From assembly GCA_900660155.1 (NCBI GenBank), contig CABFPE010000031.1, positions 2,113,604 through 2,177,603 on the forward strand: a stretch of 64,000 nt of DNA. The letters run 5' to 3'. The position numbers and the translations under genes are program-made. Positions within the stretch are counted from its first letter, which is position 1; each line of letters opens with the position of its first letter. The notes under the pieces were generated by a model. The model saw only the letters and a program-made list of their open reading frames with translations. It searched no databases and was not told where the DNA came from. Below are positions 44,301 through 58,500 of the stretch, piece after piece. Source of the DNA: Hofstenia miamia. Its lineage: Eukaryota; Xenacoelomorpha; Acoela; Hofsteniidae.

Positions 44301-46530
44301 ATATTGATAATTCATTATATTTTGTGTTGACGTACATTCAATTTCAATTCATACATTGATTATTCATTATATTTTGTGTTAACGTACATTCAATTTCACT
44401 TCATATATTGATAATTCATTATATTTTGTGTTGACGTACATTCAATTTCAATTCATACATTGATTATTCATTATATTTTGTGTTGACGTACATTCAATTT
44501 CAATTCATACATTGATTATTCATTATATTTTGTGTTAACGTACATGATAAACTAATAAACATTGAATGACTTTTCACATATTCGGGATAAGTTCGGCGAC
44601 TCCGGCTTTTCAATAACCTCTTCTGCATTACTTATTACTTAAGAGTCCTGAAATTTAAGTTGTCGATGTCTAAGGCGTGGATGACTAACTGAAATGTTAA
44701 AGTAGCCATCTAATTATCTGTACATTGATTTAATTTAGAGAAATGACAACAGCGAGTTTTAATTTATGAGCACCATAAACCACTTAAATCCCATACACAG
44801 TTTATTTTTAAACATGCTTAATACTTGAAGTTGTTCAAATATGTGTAAATCCATTATAAACCACCGATCTTTAAGATAAATTCAATTATATCCAATGAAG
44901 ACATCAATAATATTTAAACATCTCTAGATACCCCCTAGAAAATTTTCATTTCGAAACGAAGAGATATGAGCTCCAAAAATAATTTGTCAACACACTACAA
45001 ACAAGGGGCATATTTCTTATTCCTCTTCATTCATACTGGAGCATGGAATAACAATCTAATAGGTTTCTGTCGAAACACTATTCAAACGTAAAGCTGAACG
45101 ATTAGAGCTTAATGCCAAAAGAGTTCTAAAATGCTGGGAAAATAAATATAGGCGTTGTCATTCAGAGATAAATCAACGTTTGAACGTTGGCGGTGGACAT
45201 CAAAGTTATGTCTTAAATTCATAAACGTATGTCAAGTGTGTAACAGTATTTGTGTAAACATGGCTTACAACCATCCAGCTCCTATGAAGTAAGTCTTTTG
45301 AATAACATAAAATTCGTATTGTACAAAACCAATTAGGGCCAATAGTAATTTAGGAAACATATAGCAAGCACGGATTATGTACACCAGCCTGCACTAAACT
45401 TAAAATTTAACTATGAAATTTAATGAAAAGAGAGCAAAACGAGAAAAAAACAGAAAATTATGTAAGAGAAGGCATAAAACTAACCAGTGGTTTTAAGCTA
45501 CCTAAGTACGTCTGCCAGCGACAGTCATTTTCTAGAAATGAAATTTTGTAGTCTCTTCCCACCAAATACAGATCAATTATCTCAGGAACGTACATCATTT
45601 CACCACTTTCTAAAATAAAAATACGTAAAAGTAGGTGGTATTTCAACTTCTTAAAATTTCATTACCCGGTAAATTAAAAACCGCAAACACTTTTAGATTC
45701 AATGACGTCACAACACTAACGTCATAATTTTAAATAAAATAAGCTTTTATCAATTAGCCAATGTAGTGGTTCTAAAACAGTTATACCAAGACACATTCAC
45801 AAAAATAGATTTTATAGATATTATGAATGGCAAATGTCTATTACAAATGTATCTCATTGTAAAAATGGTTGCTTGTAAGTCTTTCTTCTAAATTTTTTTT
45901 AGAAACTTTAAAAAAAAACAAAAAGTATAGACAGAAAATTGATATTTTTTTTAAAATTAAATGGCAATCAACTATGACGAAATTCACTTGTGTTGGAAGT
46001 ACATCCTTAGACATTGGAAGACAACCACCCACACAAAACAATGTAAGATTGTGAAAAATGTTCTTAAAACAGCTCGTGCTTGTTTTCAACCAGCCTATCA
46101 TTTTACAGACAGTTTTGTAAAAAAAGAAATAATTTTACAAGATTCTAGAAATGGAATACTAGTAGTAATGAAGCGAGTGTAATTATTTAGATGTGTCACT
46201 TCGATTATTTCTTTCTCCTGTCAAGTAGTAGAAGTAATCGTGAGAACAAGAGTGGAATAACAATTTATTACTCAATAAAGTAGGACACATGACAAATAAG
46301 CTTTAGAACAACTGAAGAAAAAATATTTCATACATTGAAGCGTGGAAGAGAAACACCAATTTTGTGGATTCGTATAAGCAACAGACAAGATGGACTCAAT
46401 TACAATATTAGAAAACACCAATTCAAAACATATAAAGACAATTTACAGCTCGAGTCCCATTATAATACCTCATCTAAGCAAGGGGGGCTAAACATATTTT
46501 CTAGGAGGGCTACAAAGAAGATTAAGAGGC

Positions 46531-46566
<36 letters not shown>

Positions 46567-49500
46567 ACAAGTACATTCCAACTTCATGTCTTACAAAGGT
46601 ATATTATAATAAGCTCAAATTAAACTGCAAATGGACGCTACAATAATAATAATTAAAGCGATTGCAACTATACTAAAACAGGAATTGTAAATTAGTATTT
46701 TTAAATGCATTTTTAAGCAGAAATATTACTAAGAAACTAGATAACTCGTCTAATTTTGGGAATAGGGCGAGCCCCCTCCCTAGATACGTCCCTGAATTTA
46801 AACGCTAAATCCGCTTTCACAATATTTATTGGACATAATAAAAGCATTTGTAGCATCGTATACAAAGAATAAACCCTACAGACAAGTCTTAATTTGAAAA
46901 ACAACATACTTGCGATTCTCAAAGTATAAAAATACATGATATACTTCAATCTCCTTATGTCATTGCAATTAAATGGAGAGCAGATCCAAATGACAGAAAG
47001 ACATTTAAATGATAAAACCCAATTGGAATTAAGGAGAATTTATCCTTAGTCGAAACACATGAATAATTCAGCACAAATTTCATAATAAAATCTTACGGAA
47101 AGAATCTTGTGACACAGAGTCAACAGCATCTTCGGGATCATGTGATTCCACTGGTCGTAGAAAGAACACCCGTTCCACTTTTGGTACTGGCCATGACAAC
47201 ACACCCTTCTTGTCAATGCAAGAGAATATCTAAAATATGAATTTAAAAAACAAAAAATAGCTATTTGAAACTAGCTGTGACATTAATATCGGAAATTACA
47301 CAAATGATACGAGTGCTTAACGAAAACTTGGAAAACAAAGTAAAATTTCACTTGAACTACAAAAAGACCTGGATTAAGTACAAAATTAATGACGCCTGAA
47401 AAGTTGAAGGCCATTTAAAATGATATAAACTTTTACCTCAACAAATTTAAAATTACCCTACTCAAATTACTGAGTGGGCTTTAACAATCACTTTTTTAGA
47501 TTTAGAACAATATCTGAGGTCATATCTGTAACTCTCAGTGTGTTGCTATTAAGTAACCGACTCTGTCCCAATAAAGTCCAACTTGAAATTGAAAGCGCCA
47601 AGGTAAAATGTAAAGATTTCTAACATAATATGATGAGTATATGATCGTAGTTCAAAACGTGGTTGCTGCGTAGAAGGACTCAGATGCAATACAAGAACAC
47701 AAAATGGAAGGAAATTAACCGATTTTGCGTTAATATATATTTATTAAAAATAGACATTTTAAACTTTTTTATATGGAATTGGATTTTTCAGGAGACAATG
47801 TCGGAATTTCATTTGAGGTTTGTTTTTTCATAAAGTATTGAAAAATTTCAATTAGAGGACCAAACATCATCGTACATAGCAATAAAGTTAAGAACCTTCA
47901 AATTACAGGCAAAAAGCGGTAGGAAAATGGCAATTTTATCGACAACACGTAGCGATGTGATCTGGAGCAGACAATTGGAATTTGAATTGAATGGTTTGGA
48001 GAGCGTGGGAAATACGGCTGTTATGTTAATGTATGCATTTAATTAGAGAAATAATTTTTTTCCGACTCAACTGTCAAGAATCCATTACAATTATGCAAAT
48101 GACGAAATGGAAATCGACACATGACACGATCCATTACATTGCGATTTTCACACATAACCTACAACTGCTAAGAATTTCGGGTCATAACAAAACCAATAAA
48201 AGCAAATAAGCGCTAATTGGTACTTGAAATTTATTTGTTTCCTTCACCGAACTTTGATATGCTTAACAATGAAACTTCAAATCGTACACTATGTCCAATA
48301 TGAATGTAAAGAAATAATGAGGCAAACAAGAAATTAATTGTATTGAACAGGATCCAGTTTTTAAAATAAAGTCGCTAATGTTGTAGGTTAGGTCTGAGCT
48401 ATCCATGACAAAAATTTGGAGTTCGTTCAGCCCATACAGACCGAGAAAATTTCTGCTAGTACTAACGACTATGGCAAAAATTACCCACTGAAGCTAAGGA
48501 CCACTAAACGAAAAATTCATAGTTCCCATAGAATTCCCAGTATAGGTATTTAGATTTATAGTAAAATTGTGAAATTAGGATTTTCATAGTTTCAGGAAAT
48601 TCCTAAGTGAATGGGAATTTCACAAGTTCAAGAAATTTTAGCGATTTTACGTAGTCCTCACTCACAAAATCATACCGTAACATATATACATATACGGCCT
48701 CTGAACAATATGACCTCCAGTGCCCTTTCTTATAGAAACATATAATTCATTTATCCAAAAATTTTTGCATTAGGAATAGGTCTAATTTCTTATGTATGAT
48801 TTTTAAATTTATACAAAATTTTTTCGAAGCCGCTGCCATAGTATCTAGGGACAGTATATATATATATCGTAACCAGTGCCCTGGAGATCTAGCGGATGAC
48901 CTAGGGGACAAAATGGAATTTTATCGACATGATAATAAAAATCACAAATGATGATATCAAAGTAAACACTAACCGAGAAAATGTATAATTCTAAAAGAAT
49001 GTAACTTACAAAATCGATAGAGGAAATTATGAAAAATTTTTGACAATTATCTTTACTGAAATGTGCAATAAGTTTATACTAACCTACCAAGGTTAATTGC
49101 TTTTCCAACTTCATTGTTTTATTAAATATGGAACAATTTAATTAAGGTCGTACACAGAAGAAACATGCCTGTCAATTAATCTCATAATATGAAAGGTCAT
49201 TGGATACAATAAAAAACCAAATTCATAATTATGCGATTTTATTAATTGAATATACGATGATAAAGGAGATTGAATATATTGAATGTTCAATCAGTTCACA
49301 CCGTGTACTTAATTGAATATGCTACAAAGTCTTCTCTAATAATACTTAGCACACGTACTCAACAGACTGAGACTATAGAAGATTTGTGAGCCGTTGGCGA
49401 CCACAAGGGAAGGGGTAGAGAAGATCTGAAATCTATACAGTCAATACATCCATTTTAAAACAGTTGTCTAGTAATTAACCGTACCTAATAAATATGGGAC

Positions 49501-52500
49501 GTCTACAGTATCACTGGACTATTCATTTCAAACGATTTTATTAATTGAATATACGATGATAAAGGAGATTGAATATATTGAATGTTCAATCAGTTCACAC
49601 CGTGTACTTAATTGAATATGCTACAAAGTCTTCTCTAATAATACTTAGCACACGTACTCAACAGACTGAGACTATAGAAGATTTGTGAGCCGTTGGCGAC
49701 CACAAGGGAAGGGGTAGAGAAGATCTGAAATCTATACAGTCAATACATCCATTTTAAAACAGTTGTCTAGTAATTAACCGTACCTAATAAATATGGGACG
49801 TCTACAGTATCACTGGACTATTCATTTCAAACGATTTTATTAATTGAATATACGATGATAAAGGAGATTGAATATATTGAATGTTCAATCAGTTCACACC
49901 GTGTACTTAATTGAATATGCTACAAAGTCTTCTCTAATAATACTTAGCACACGTACTCAACAGACTGAGACTATAGAAGATTTGTGAGCCGTTGGCGACC
50001 ACAAGGGAAGGGGTAGAGAAGATCTGAAATCTATACAGTCAATACATCCATTTTAAAACAGTTGTCTAGTAATTAACCGTACCTAATAAATATGGGACGT
50101 CTACAGTATCACTGGACTATTCATTTCAAACGATTTTATTAATTGAATATACGATGATAAAGGAGATTGAATATATTGAATGTTCAATCAGTTCACACCG
50201 TGTACTTAATTGAATATGCTACAAAGTCTTCTCTAATAATACTTAGCACACGTACTCAACAGACTGAGACTATAGAAGATTTGTGAGCCGTTGGCGACCA
50301 CAAGGGAAGGGGTAGAGAAGATCTGNATTTTGGAAGTATATAGGTTACTGTTTGGTTGCTTTAGTTACAGCTAAGAATTGTATCAATATTATAATTCGAA
50401 TTCCAGAACCCACACGAGAATGTTAGCAAATAATGCGATGGTATTAGAAACATAGATATTGGCATACCGCGAACATGCCTTGTGTAAAATTTTCGGTTAC
50501 GGTCACAAAAATATACATTATTATGCATCCATACATCAATCTTTGAACGTTACATGAAAAGCGGAAAGTTCTTGTTGTCCAACTAGATTTGCGTGCGTAC
50601 TAATTAGGAATTTGTTCTCACTTAAAAGCATGATTAAACTAATTGGAATTACAATCACAAGCAGAGATATATTCAAAATCATATTCGTTTGAGGCATAAA
50701 AAATTGGTTAGGACGCTTGGATAACTCGCTTCCTTTAATAAACGAAAAATACAGAAAATTTTGACTGCATCAACGCGTTTTTTAAATACAATTAGAGATT
50801 TTTTCGTTCAAGAAGCGGAGGCATTAGCGATAAACGACATCCATGTTAGAAGTGCGACCACGACGAAAGGACACTNATAATCCTATATTGGTCACTTTTT
50901 GGTATTTAAGCGGCATTCTCTGAAATTTGCTATTGCTACAAACACATTTATAGACTTGCAATGCCATTGGTTGTTTGTTATATTGTGCTACAATAAGACA
51001 CATTTTCTATTAAACCAACAGTTGGTTGTGCTTAGTTTATGTTCAAAATTTTACTTAGCCAGTCATCTTATTTCAGTTCTAAGATTGACGATTAACTCAT
51101 TTGGATTAGAAAAGCTGCACAAACTTTCCCATTCATGGATGAACAGTTGGAAAATTTTTTATATATTTTGCTAAATAAAGGGACTTTTTCATATCATTAG
51201 GTTACATTTTGGAAGTATATAGGTTACTGTTTGGTTGCTTTAGTTACAGCTAAGAATTGTATCAATATTATAATTCGAATTCCAGAACCCACACGAGAAT
51301 GTTAGCAAATAATGCGATGGTATTAGAAACATAGATATTGGCATACCGCGAACATGCCTTGTGTAAAATTTTCGGTTACGGTCACAAAAATATACATTAT
51401 TATGCATCCATACATCAATCTTTGAACGTTACATGAAAAGCGGAAAGTTCTTGTTGTCCAACTAGATTTGCGTGCGTACTAATTAGGAATTTGTTCTCAC
51501 TTAAAAGCATGATTAAACTAATTGGAATTACAATCACAAGCAGAGATATATTCAAAATCATATTCGTTTGAGGCATAAAAAATTGGTTAGGACGCTTGGA
51601 TAACTCGCTTCCTTTAATAAACGAAAAATACAGAAAATTTTGACTGCATCAACGCGTTTTTTAAATACAATTAGAGATTTTTTCGTTCAAGAAGCGGAGG
51701 CATTAGCGATAAACGACATCCATGTTAGAAGTGCGACCACGACGAAAGGACACTCAATTTACTATCAACATCCCTGCTTAAAACGGAAGAGTATAATGGA
51801 AGCGACATTTATTGTTAATAAGCATATGAAAGCAGTGTATCAAAGCCTGTATTATATAGATTCATGATAAGGAAAATTGATGTAGTTAATCGAATTTATT
51901 TAGGAGAATGCGCATAATTTATTATTTAACTGAATGATTCGGTAAGTCCATTATCAATTTCTACCCATCTTCAAATTCGCATAACAAATGTCCTATTCTA
52001 TATTACGTGTAATTTGAATCATAACACATAATACAATTCAGTCCACTATCTAAACTAGCAAATGACGTAACCGTAGCACATGCATATAATAAAGTTGCAA
52101 CATACTGTTGTGGAACCTAGACCATGAAGAAGATTCGCGGTTCGAGGCAATGATGTCGACATTCCAGCAATAATAGCAACAAAGTGATGCCATATTTGCA
52201 GTTTGCAGCCTGAGAGGTTGCTCGGGAAAGAGAAGGCTAGATCATCACTTGAATCCTGAAAAAAGAAAGGCTTTAAAATTATGAAACGTAAGAGAACAAT
52301 GGAAACTAAAACATTTTTCTTAATCAATTCTCTAAACTTTTTAAATTAGTATTGAAGATGAATGTTGAGCTTAAAAAGCGATAATAAGCTTTCATTGCAA
52401 AATCAATGGAAATTATCAAAAAGTTATTATATAAAATAAAATCAAAGTGATTGTCCACTGCAGAAATGCAAATGTGCCACTTGTAAAATACTTAAGAATT

Positions 52501-55500
52501 ATGGGCAAAAATTGCTCTGCGCTTCCAAATTTTCTGCATTAATCCATTTAGCATCAAATTCTTAAGCCAATTGCAATGTAATATTTCTGTTTAATACTCT
52601 CTGGGTAGAAGGGTTGCAAAAATTTCAAAGTAACGCATTTTACAGTTGGCGTATATGATAGGGTTCTGCGAAATCTCTAGCCCTATGTGAATATTGTCAT
52701 GTGACAAAATATTCGAGAACTAGGATCCAAGTGAAGAAACAGGGACACCAGATTTCATATTAATGATGATTTTTGCCAAAAAAAGAAATGACTCCATGAT
52801 GCGACATGGCATCATAAAACAAGAAAATTTTATGTACTGGTATAAAACGGGATTGGAACCAAATCGAATGGGACTACTTGGGACTGGGAACGGGGTTCAA
52901 TAAATTTCTTTTTTCAGAGAACTCCATTATATAAAACATGGTTCTTGTGGGTTACAGGAAATCACATTATTTACTGACTAGGTGAGTCGATTTGGGAATT
53001 GAATTTTTGTGGAGAACCTTTAGCATCTACAATGAGTAGTCTAGTCTCACCATAAACCACTAAACGTTTAAACTTGCTTTGACTTTAATATTTTCTAGAA
53101 TAGCATAAAAGTATAATGGAAATCAGTGCTTTGTAAATAACAACAGAATGAAATACTTACAGCATGAACGAAGTCGCAATTTGCACTGTTGGCCATATTT
53201 TCGCAATTCTTTTCAATAAGGAGTTGTGATAAAGCAAGGAATTTGGCTGTAGAAAATGAATTGTGCAGAAGCCAAAGCACTGGGAAAACCAATGGTAACA
53301 TTGGAAGTATTACATATACCTAAACACCTCCCATTTTCACAACAAATGCAAAAACAGACTGCCATTAAAAAACATGAACGCTTACAATAATTCACGCACA
53401 AGCAGTATATAAAAATTCTCTATTCACAAGACTACGTATAAAAAGCATCATTTCCTACCTGAAGAAGGACATACATTTCCATCGACAAGCCCACTTGTTC
53501 CATGTAAAAGATAAACCGAAGACCATTGATCAAGAAACTTGAAAGCTAAATAATATCATGACCAAATTAAATATCAAAGTTTTAAAATTAAAAAATCGGA
53601 ATTTCAAAAAACTCCCCTTGAAATTCACTTTGGCTACAAAAAGTTCTAGTGGAATCTATTTATACATATGAATTAGTGTTGTATGTAAATTGACTTTATG
53701 CTTTTGTATTAATTATCAAGAAATACAGGAGAAATGGGACATTGAAAATAAAATTGAAAATTACCAGCACAGCAGGCAAGAGTCGTTTCTCCAAAACGGT
53801 TTCCACGAGATTTCGCCGATGATCGATAATGCTAGGTGGACGCTTGGGTGATGAATCAAGACACTGACGAAGAGTGGCGATAAACGGCGTCTCTTGAACA
53901 ATACACAGAAGAGGTTCACATGGGCAGTGAAGACGAGGAGATTCTGTTACTTCCGGCACACCAGTAGTACCCTTAAGAGGGTTGTACATCTGACCAGGAC
54001 TTAAATCCACCGACGCTAGGTCTTTTTGAAATGTTTGAAGCTAAATTTTATTAATAGAATAAGTGTGAAACATTTGTAGGTAATAGAATGCAAAAAGCAT
54101 TACACCCTGTCTTTTTTAGAAAAAAGCAAATCTGATCATATGAAGCTGTTTACTGAATTACTTTATATAATACATAATCTAAAATCAGCATTTAATTACA
54201 CTGGAGTGAGTCTCCATAAAACAGACGGCTATTCAAGGGATAAGCGAAGCTGCCCAGAGCCAAAGAGGTTGTAGCACTTCTTAAAAAATATAAATCTGAC
54301 AGTTACTTCTTGTAAAATGATAAATATGCGTCTCTACTGTAATTTGTACGTTGTAATTTCACCCGGTTCTTAAAATAGCTTATTCACCTCTTAATTTCCA
54401 ACAGTTGATTTAGTGTGGGGCTTTATTGAACTGAAAAGTTTATGATAAAATATTGCGCAACTAAATCGAAAATATTTACATCAATGTAGTTATTTAATTG
54501 ATTAAAATTTAAATTTTCGTACTTTAAATGTATTTGAAGAAATTTTCCAATTATAATTAGCCCCCCCAAATAATAGCTGACTTGGAGTGGCTTTTAACCC
54601 TAATTATACAGGGAATTTTTGAATATTTGTGACGGTTTCCCGAATAATTTTTAAACACCTATAATTAGGAACTAGATTTAGGGTAGTCGTTGTTCCCATG
54701 AATATTGGACCGCCCCACTATCTAAACACTAGGTATGGAAAGAATTTGAATATTTTTACAAAACTTGGATTTTTATTGAAAAAATTCCTATTTGCATGTA
54801 CTTCAGACAAGAATATGTTTAGCACAAATCTTCATGAACGGGCCAGACCTCATTGTTGAGTCCATGCAAAAGGCTTTCAATATTTCTTAACAGGCTTGGA
54901 TAAAATCGATAAAAAATGTGGACAAATAGATTTCTTACTTAAAAATAATGCTAGTAGACATTGAGTAGCCTTGATTTTAAGCATATTTCTCAAAGAAAAC
55001 TTAATACTAATCTAAAAACTAACTACAAAACCAATATTACGAATCGCTGCAAAACATGTGACTCTTGGCTTAGTGTCAAGCTTGCAGTAAATACACATAA
55101 CAACATCAAAGATGTGAATAGCGAATAACAAAGACCAGTCTCGGTTGTGGTTCACGATAACTATTGTTTGAGAAAAAAAAATATATATAGAGAGAAAGAG
55201 AATAAAATGTATCTCTCCTCCAGTACGAAGTTGAAGAAAAGAAATTCAAAAAATCTTTGAATTCTCATTAGTTACAATAAAACTACGCAATGATAACATT
55301 CTAAAAATCAAATTTGAATAATCGCTGAACCGTTTAGGAATACTAATATCCAAATTACCTCCGGTCATTTTCTCTGAACATTTCCAGCTTTGGGGAAATG
55401 TAAATCTTTCGTAAAGCAAACAGCGTTGTTAACCGTAAATCTATTTAAAAAACGATACTTTTCGTTTTCCTTACTGCTACTGTATATGTAGTAGCAATTA

Positions 55501-58500
55501 AATCAAGATATTTTTAAAATACATACTTTAATAGAATAAGTAAAGATTTTCATTTCAGCAAAAGTATGTATAGATATAAAAATAATGTTCAATATGCACA
55601 CACTAAGATTCTACATATTGAATCTTCTTGGTCCCAGTCCCATTGCAATTGGTCGCGGGCAAGTCCTGGCTCCATGACATTTTCAAGTCCGATTGGTCCC
55701 ACAGTATAATTTGTATTTTGACCAAAATTAGGAAAAATAATGAGCAATATTCTGAAATCCGTGGTCCCAGATCCTTCATTTTTTATTCCACCCCATGAGA
55801 CTAGACAGTCATGCAGAACCCTAGCGCACACACTACAAACTACGGCATTTGAGAATACTTTCAATAGTCACCCGTTTTGTTTAAACAGTTCAGACCTATA
55901 AAAATTTTTAGAAATAATTTATTTCTTTTTGTTCAATACTACTTATAACTAATGTGCCCTGAGGTTTGAGTATGTGTTTTAACATTTGAAGAGCGGATTG
56001 AATTGCAGACGCCTTTTATGAATTTTCTAAAAAATAGACAGAAATATTTTATGAATTGTCATTAAAGTTTTTCTTCAATCAAAAGGATGTAGCGTAAATT
56101 GTGAAATCCATGTGAACTTCATATTTTTTAAGGAAGCCTTATAGCAGAAGTTCAAAATTACTTAGTAATACACATAAAGAGCCACTCTTTATAAAAGCCA
56201 AATCCATTCGATAGTTGAATAATTTTTATATAAAGGGTTTAGTATAATTAAAAAAATATCGATTTTCAAAGATTACACACAGACTTTTTACTAGTGTAAA
56301 AGAGAAAATCATTGCGGTCTTTATGGTTAATATGATACAAACAATGTTAGAGATGAAATTTAAGGATTAGTGTGCAAAGTATGCTGTGCTGGAACAATTT
56401 AAAATACTAGAACAGAGAATTTAGAAAGTAGCAATTAATTCGTCAGTACAATCACATGAAATATGGACATAAATTATTAGCAATAATCTTAAAGGGAAAT
56501 ATTTGGTTGTTCCAGGGATTTGTTGGGTACACAACTCCAAAATACGTTCCTCACCAAAACAACATCTTAAAATTAGCTAGAAGTAGAGATGAGTGCGGTG
56601 AGGCGAATCGCGGTAGCGATTTACACAATTGCGGTCATTAGAGGTAGAACTAAAACTTAAGGTGGCATAAATGTTATACAGATAACGTACTTTGTTGTAA
56701 GATTTAGGGCATCAAAGTATTTCTCAAAAAAGTGTTTCTCAAGCAAAACTAAGAGATTTAACATACAAAATATTAAAAGTAATTTTTACATGTTTCATGG
56801 TAAATTTGATACTAAATAATAAAATCGAATAAAATGACAAAATAATTAAGAAATTGTCTTTAAACTTTTCTACGAATGATTCATAGCCCTAAAAAATTCA
56901 GAAATATGAATATTTTTTACGAAGATAAAAATCGCCCTTGCTGCGGTATACCGCGGTAAAATTTCATTTATTGAGGTGGTTTGCTGTAAAAACGGACGTT
57001 GCGGTGGTTAGCGGCGAAGTTTTTTTCTGCGTTGGAAATAAAATTTTACAAAACCTGTACCGCGCTTTACTTTACGTTACTTAAAAATTATAAAAAATGT
57101 ACGTTATTTACATGTACGGCACGTTTTTAACAACTATGCCTCTAGCTAGAAGTGTAAAATACACACACAGGAAATTTAATATACTGTACTATAAGACAAG
57201 TCTAATTAGGAGGCAGAATTGTTGCCTGAATTGATAAGTGGTCGAATGTCACAACTTTTCACCCGATTGCGACCCTGATAAAAAATTTGCAATAATCGAT
57301 GAAATGTTTAAATTCGATAGCAAAAGGATCCGAAGTATTTGGGAAAGGATTTGTGAATTAGGGAAATTAGAAAGTTTGTGAAGTCGATTCCGGTGATGCG
57401 CACTTGAGATGGAAATTTAACATTGGACGAAAATCCGCAGTACAAAAGATTAATAAATGTCATAATTCCAGCATAACGAACAAAACAATGCTGAAATAAA
57501 AGCAGGCGAAACAATAAACCTACATCTGTTATTACAAATGGAAATCTATCGATGCGTTAAATAATAAAAGTGGCGGGAATGTAAACATACTTGCTTTATT
57601 TTGGCAGTAGCTACTTGGCCAGGACGTATCAGCACAACATCACCTTTCACAAGGAGATAGGTGGGCAGATTCACTAGCTCACCGTCTCTGAACGTCCAGT
57701 GAAGAGATATACTTGGTGTGTATGGTGAATGCAAACTTGGAAACATGTCCGCGCTCCACCGCCTTTGATCCAAACTCATCAACGCGTCTAAAATCAAATT
57801 GTCCAAATTTACTTATAAATCAAGTTTCATTCAAATTAAAAGAATAGAATCGAAAGAATTGACTAGAATTATTACTGTTCAATATTCTCCAAGACTATTG
57901 AATAAATAGCGTATTTAAAACATTCCAACTCTCGAAATTTTAAAATAATTAACGGCGTTCACCTATTTTGGATTAATGAAAAATAAAATAGGGAAGCCAA
58001 GCAAATTGATGATGAAAATTTAATGAAAGTCTACGAGACATTAGCGTGGGTTTTAAGATTGATAAAAAATGGTCTGGATGAAAAAGTGGTGTTGAAAAGA
58101 CGAAAATCAAAGCCGTCAAGGCACTTAGCGCGAAAGACAACAGCACATTACAGATCGCGTGCGAGTGACGTCAAACGCTAAGTGGAAGATTAAAGAACAT
58201 GGAGGTGATAAAATTCGCACACGCGCTATTTACACAGTGCAAATTGGGGAATATACGGTGCTAATTACCTATATACGCACTAAATCAATTGAACTTCTAA
58301 TTTATCATAAACTAAAACTAAATAACTTCAGTAACTGTATTGGGTGCATAAAGATATGATATAGATGAGAATTACGTATAATACATAACGCAGGAGCTTT
58401 ATCACTTATGGCGCAGATTTCCCAAAATACATTAAAAATACGAGGCAGTAGAGAAGCAATCTCTTAAAAAATAATGAGGTTAGCGGTCAGTTTAAACCTA

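Larger units (their letters stand above)
36463..45484 (-). other. Intron 10 of TMEM94
   Basis: The longest intron (9 kb as shown). It holds a hAT-type MITE (36666-36932), a mariner/Tc1 remnant (38448-39041), a ~935-bp duplication at a single N (39651) and a 52-bp minisatellite (about 43878-44545). About 0.9 kb of the length is probably an assembly artefact. No exon or second gene seen. Confidence 0.75.
47230..52105 (-). other. Intron 8 of TMEM94
   Basis: As shown 4.9 kb, but it includes a 299-bp tandem array (49234-50325), two single N (50326 and 50876) and a 549-bp duplicated fragment. The real length is uncertain. No exon or other gene is supported. Confidence 0.75.

Noticed and set aside
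43878-44545. CRISPR-like array
   Set aside because: The 52-bp units are contiguous with no unique spacers and the genome is eukaryotic; it is a minisatellite.
45869-46646. Overlapping plus-strand open frames with some protein-like composition
   Set aside because: No recognisable domain, no splice context and overlapping frames on both strands; possibly an old transposon remnant but not supportable as a gene.
46784-46794. Lone hAT-like end CGTCCCTG
   Set aside because: No partner end or matching 8-bp flank seen in the surrounding kilobases.
50899-51174. 91-codon plus-strand open frame next to an N
   Set aside because: Cys/Leu/Phe-rich translation typical of AT-rich non-coding DNA, in a misassembled area.
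53696-54010. Reading the whole 104-codon open frame as coding
   Set aside because: Only the part to 53765 matches TMEM94; the rest is intron read-through beyond the gtaatt donor.
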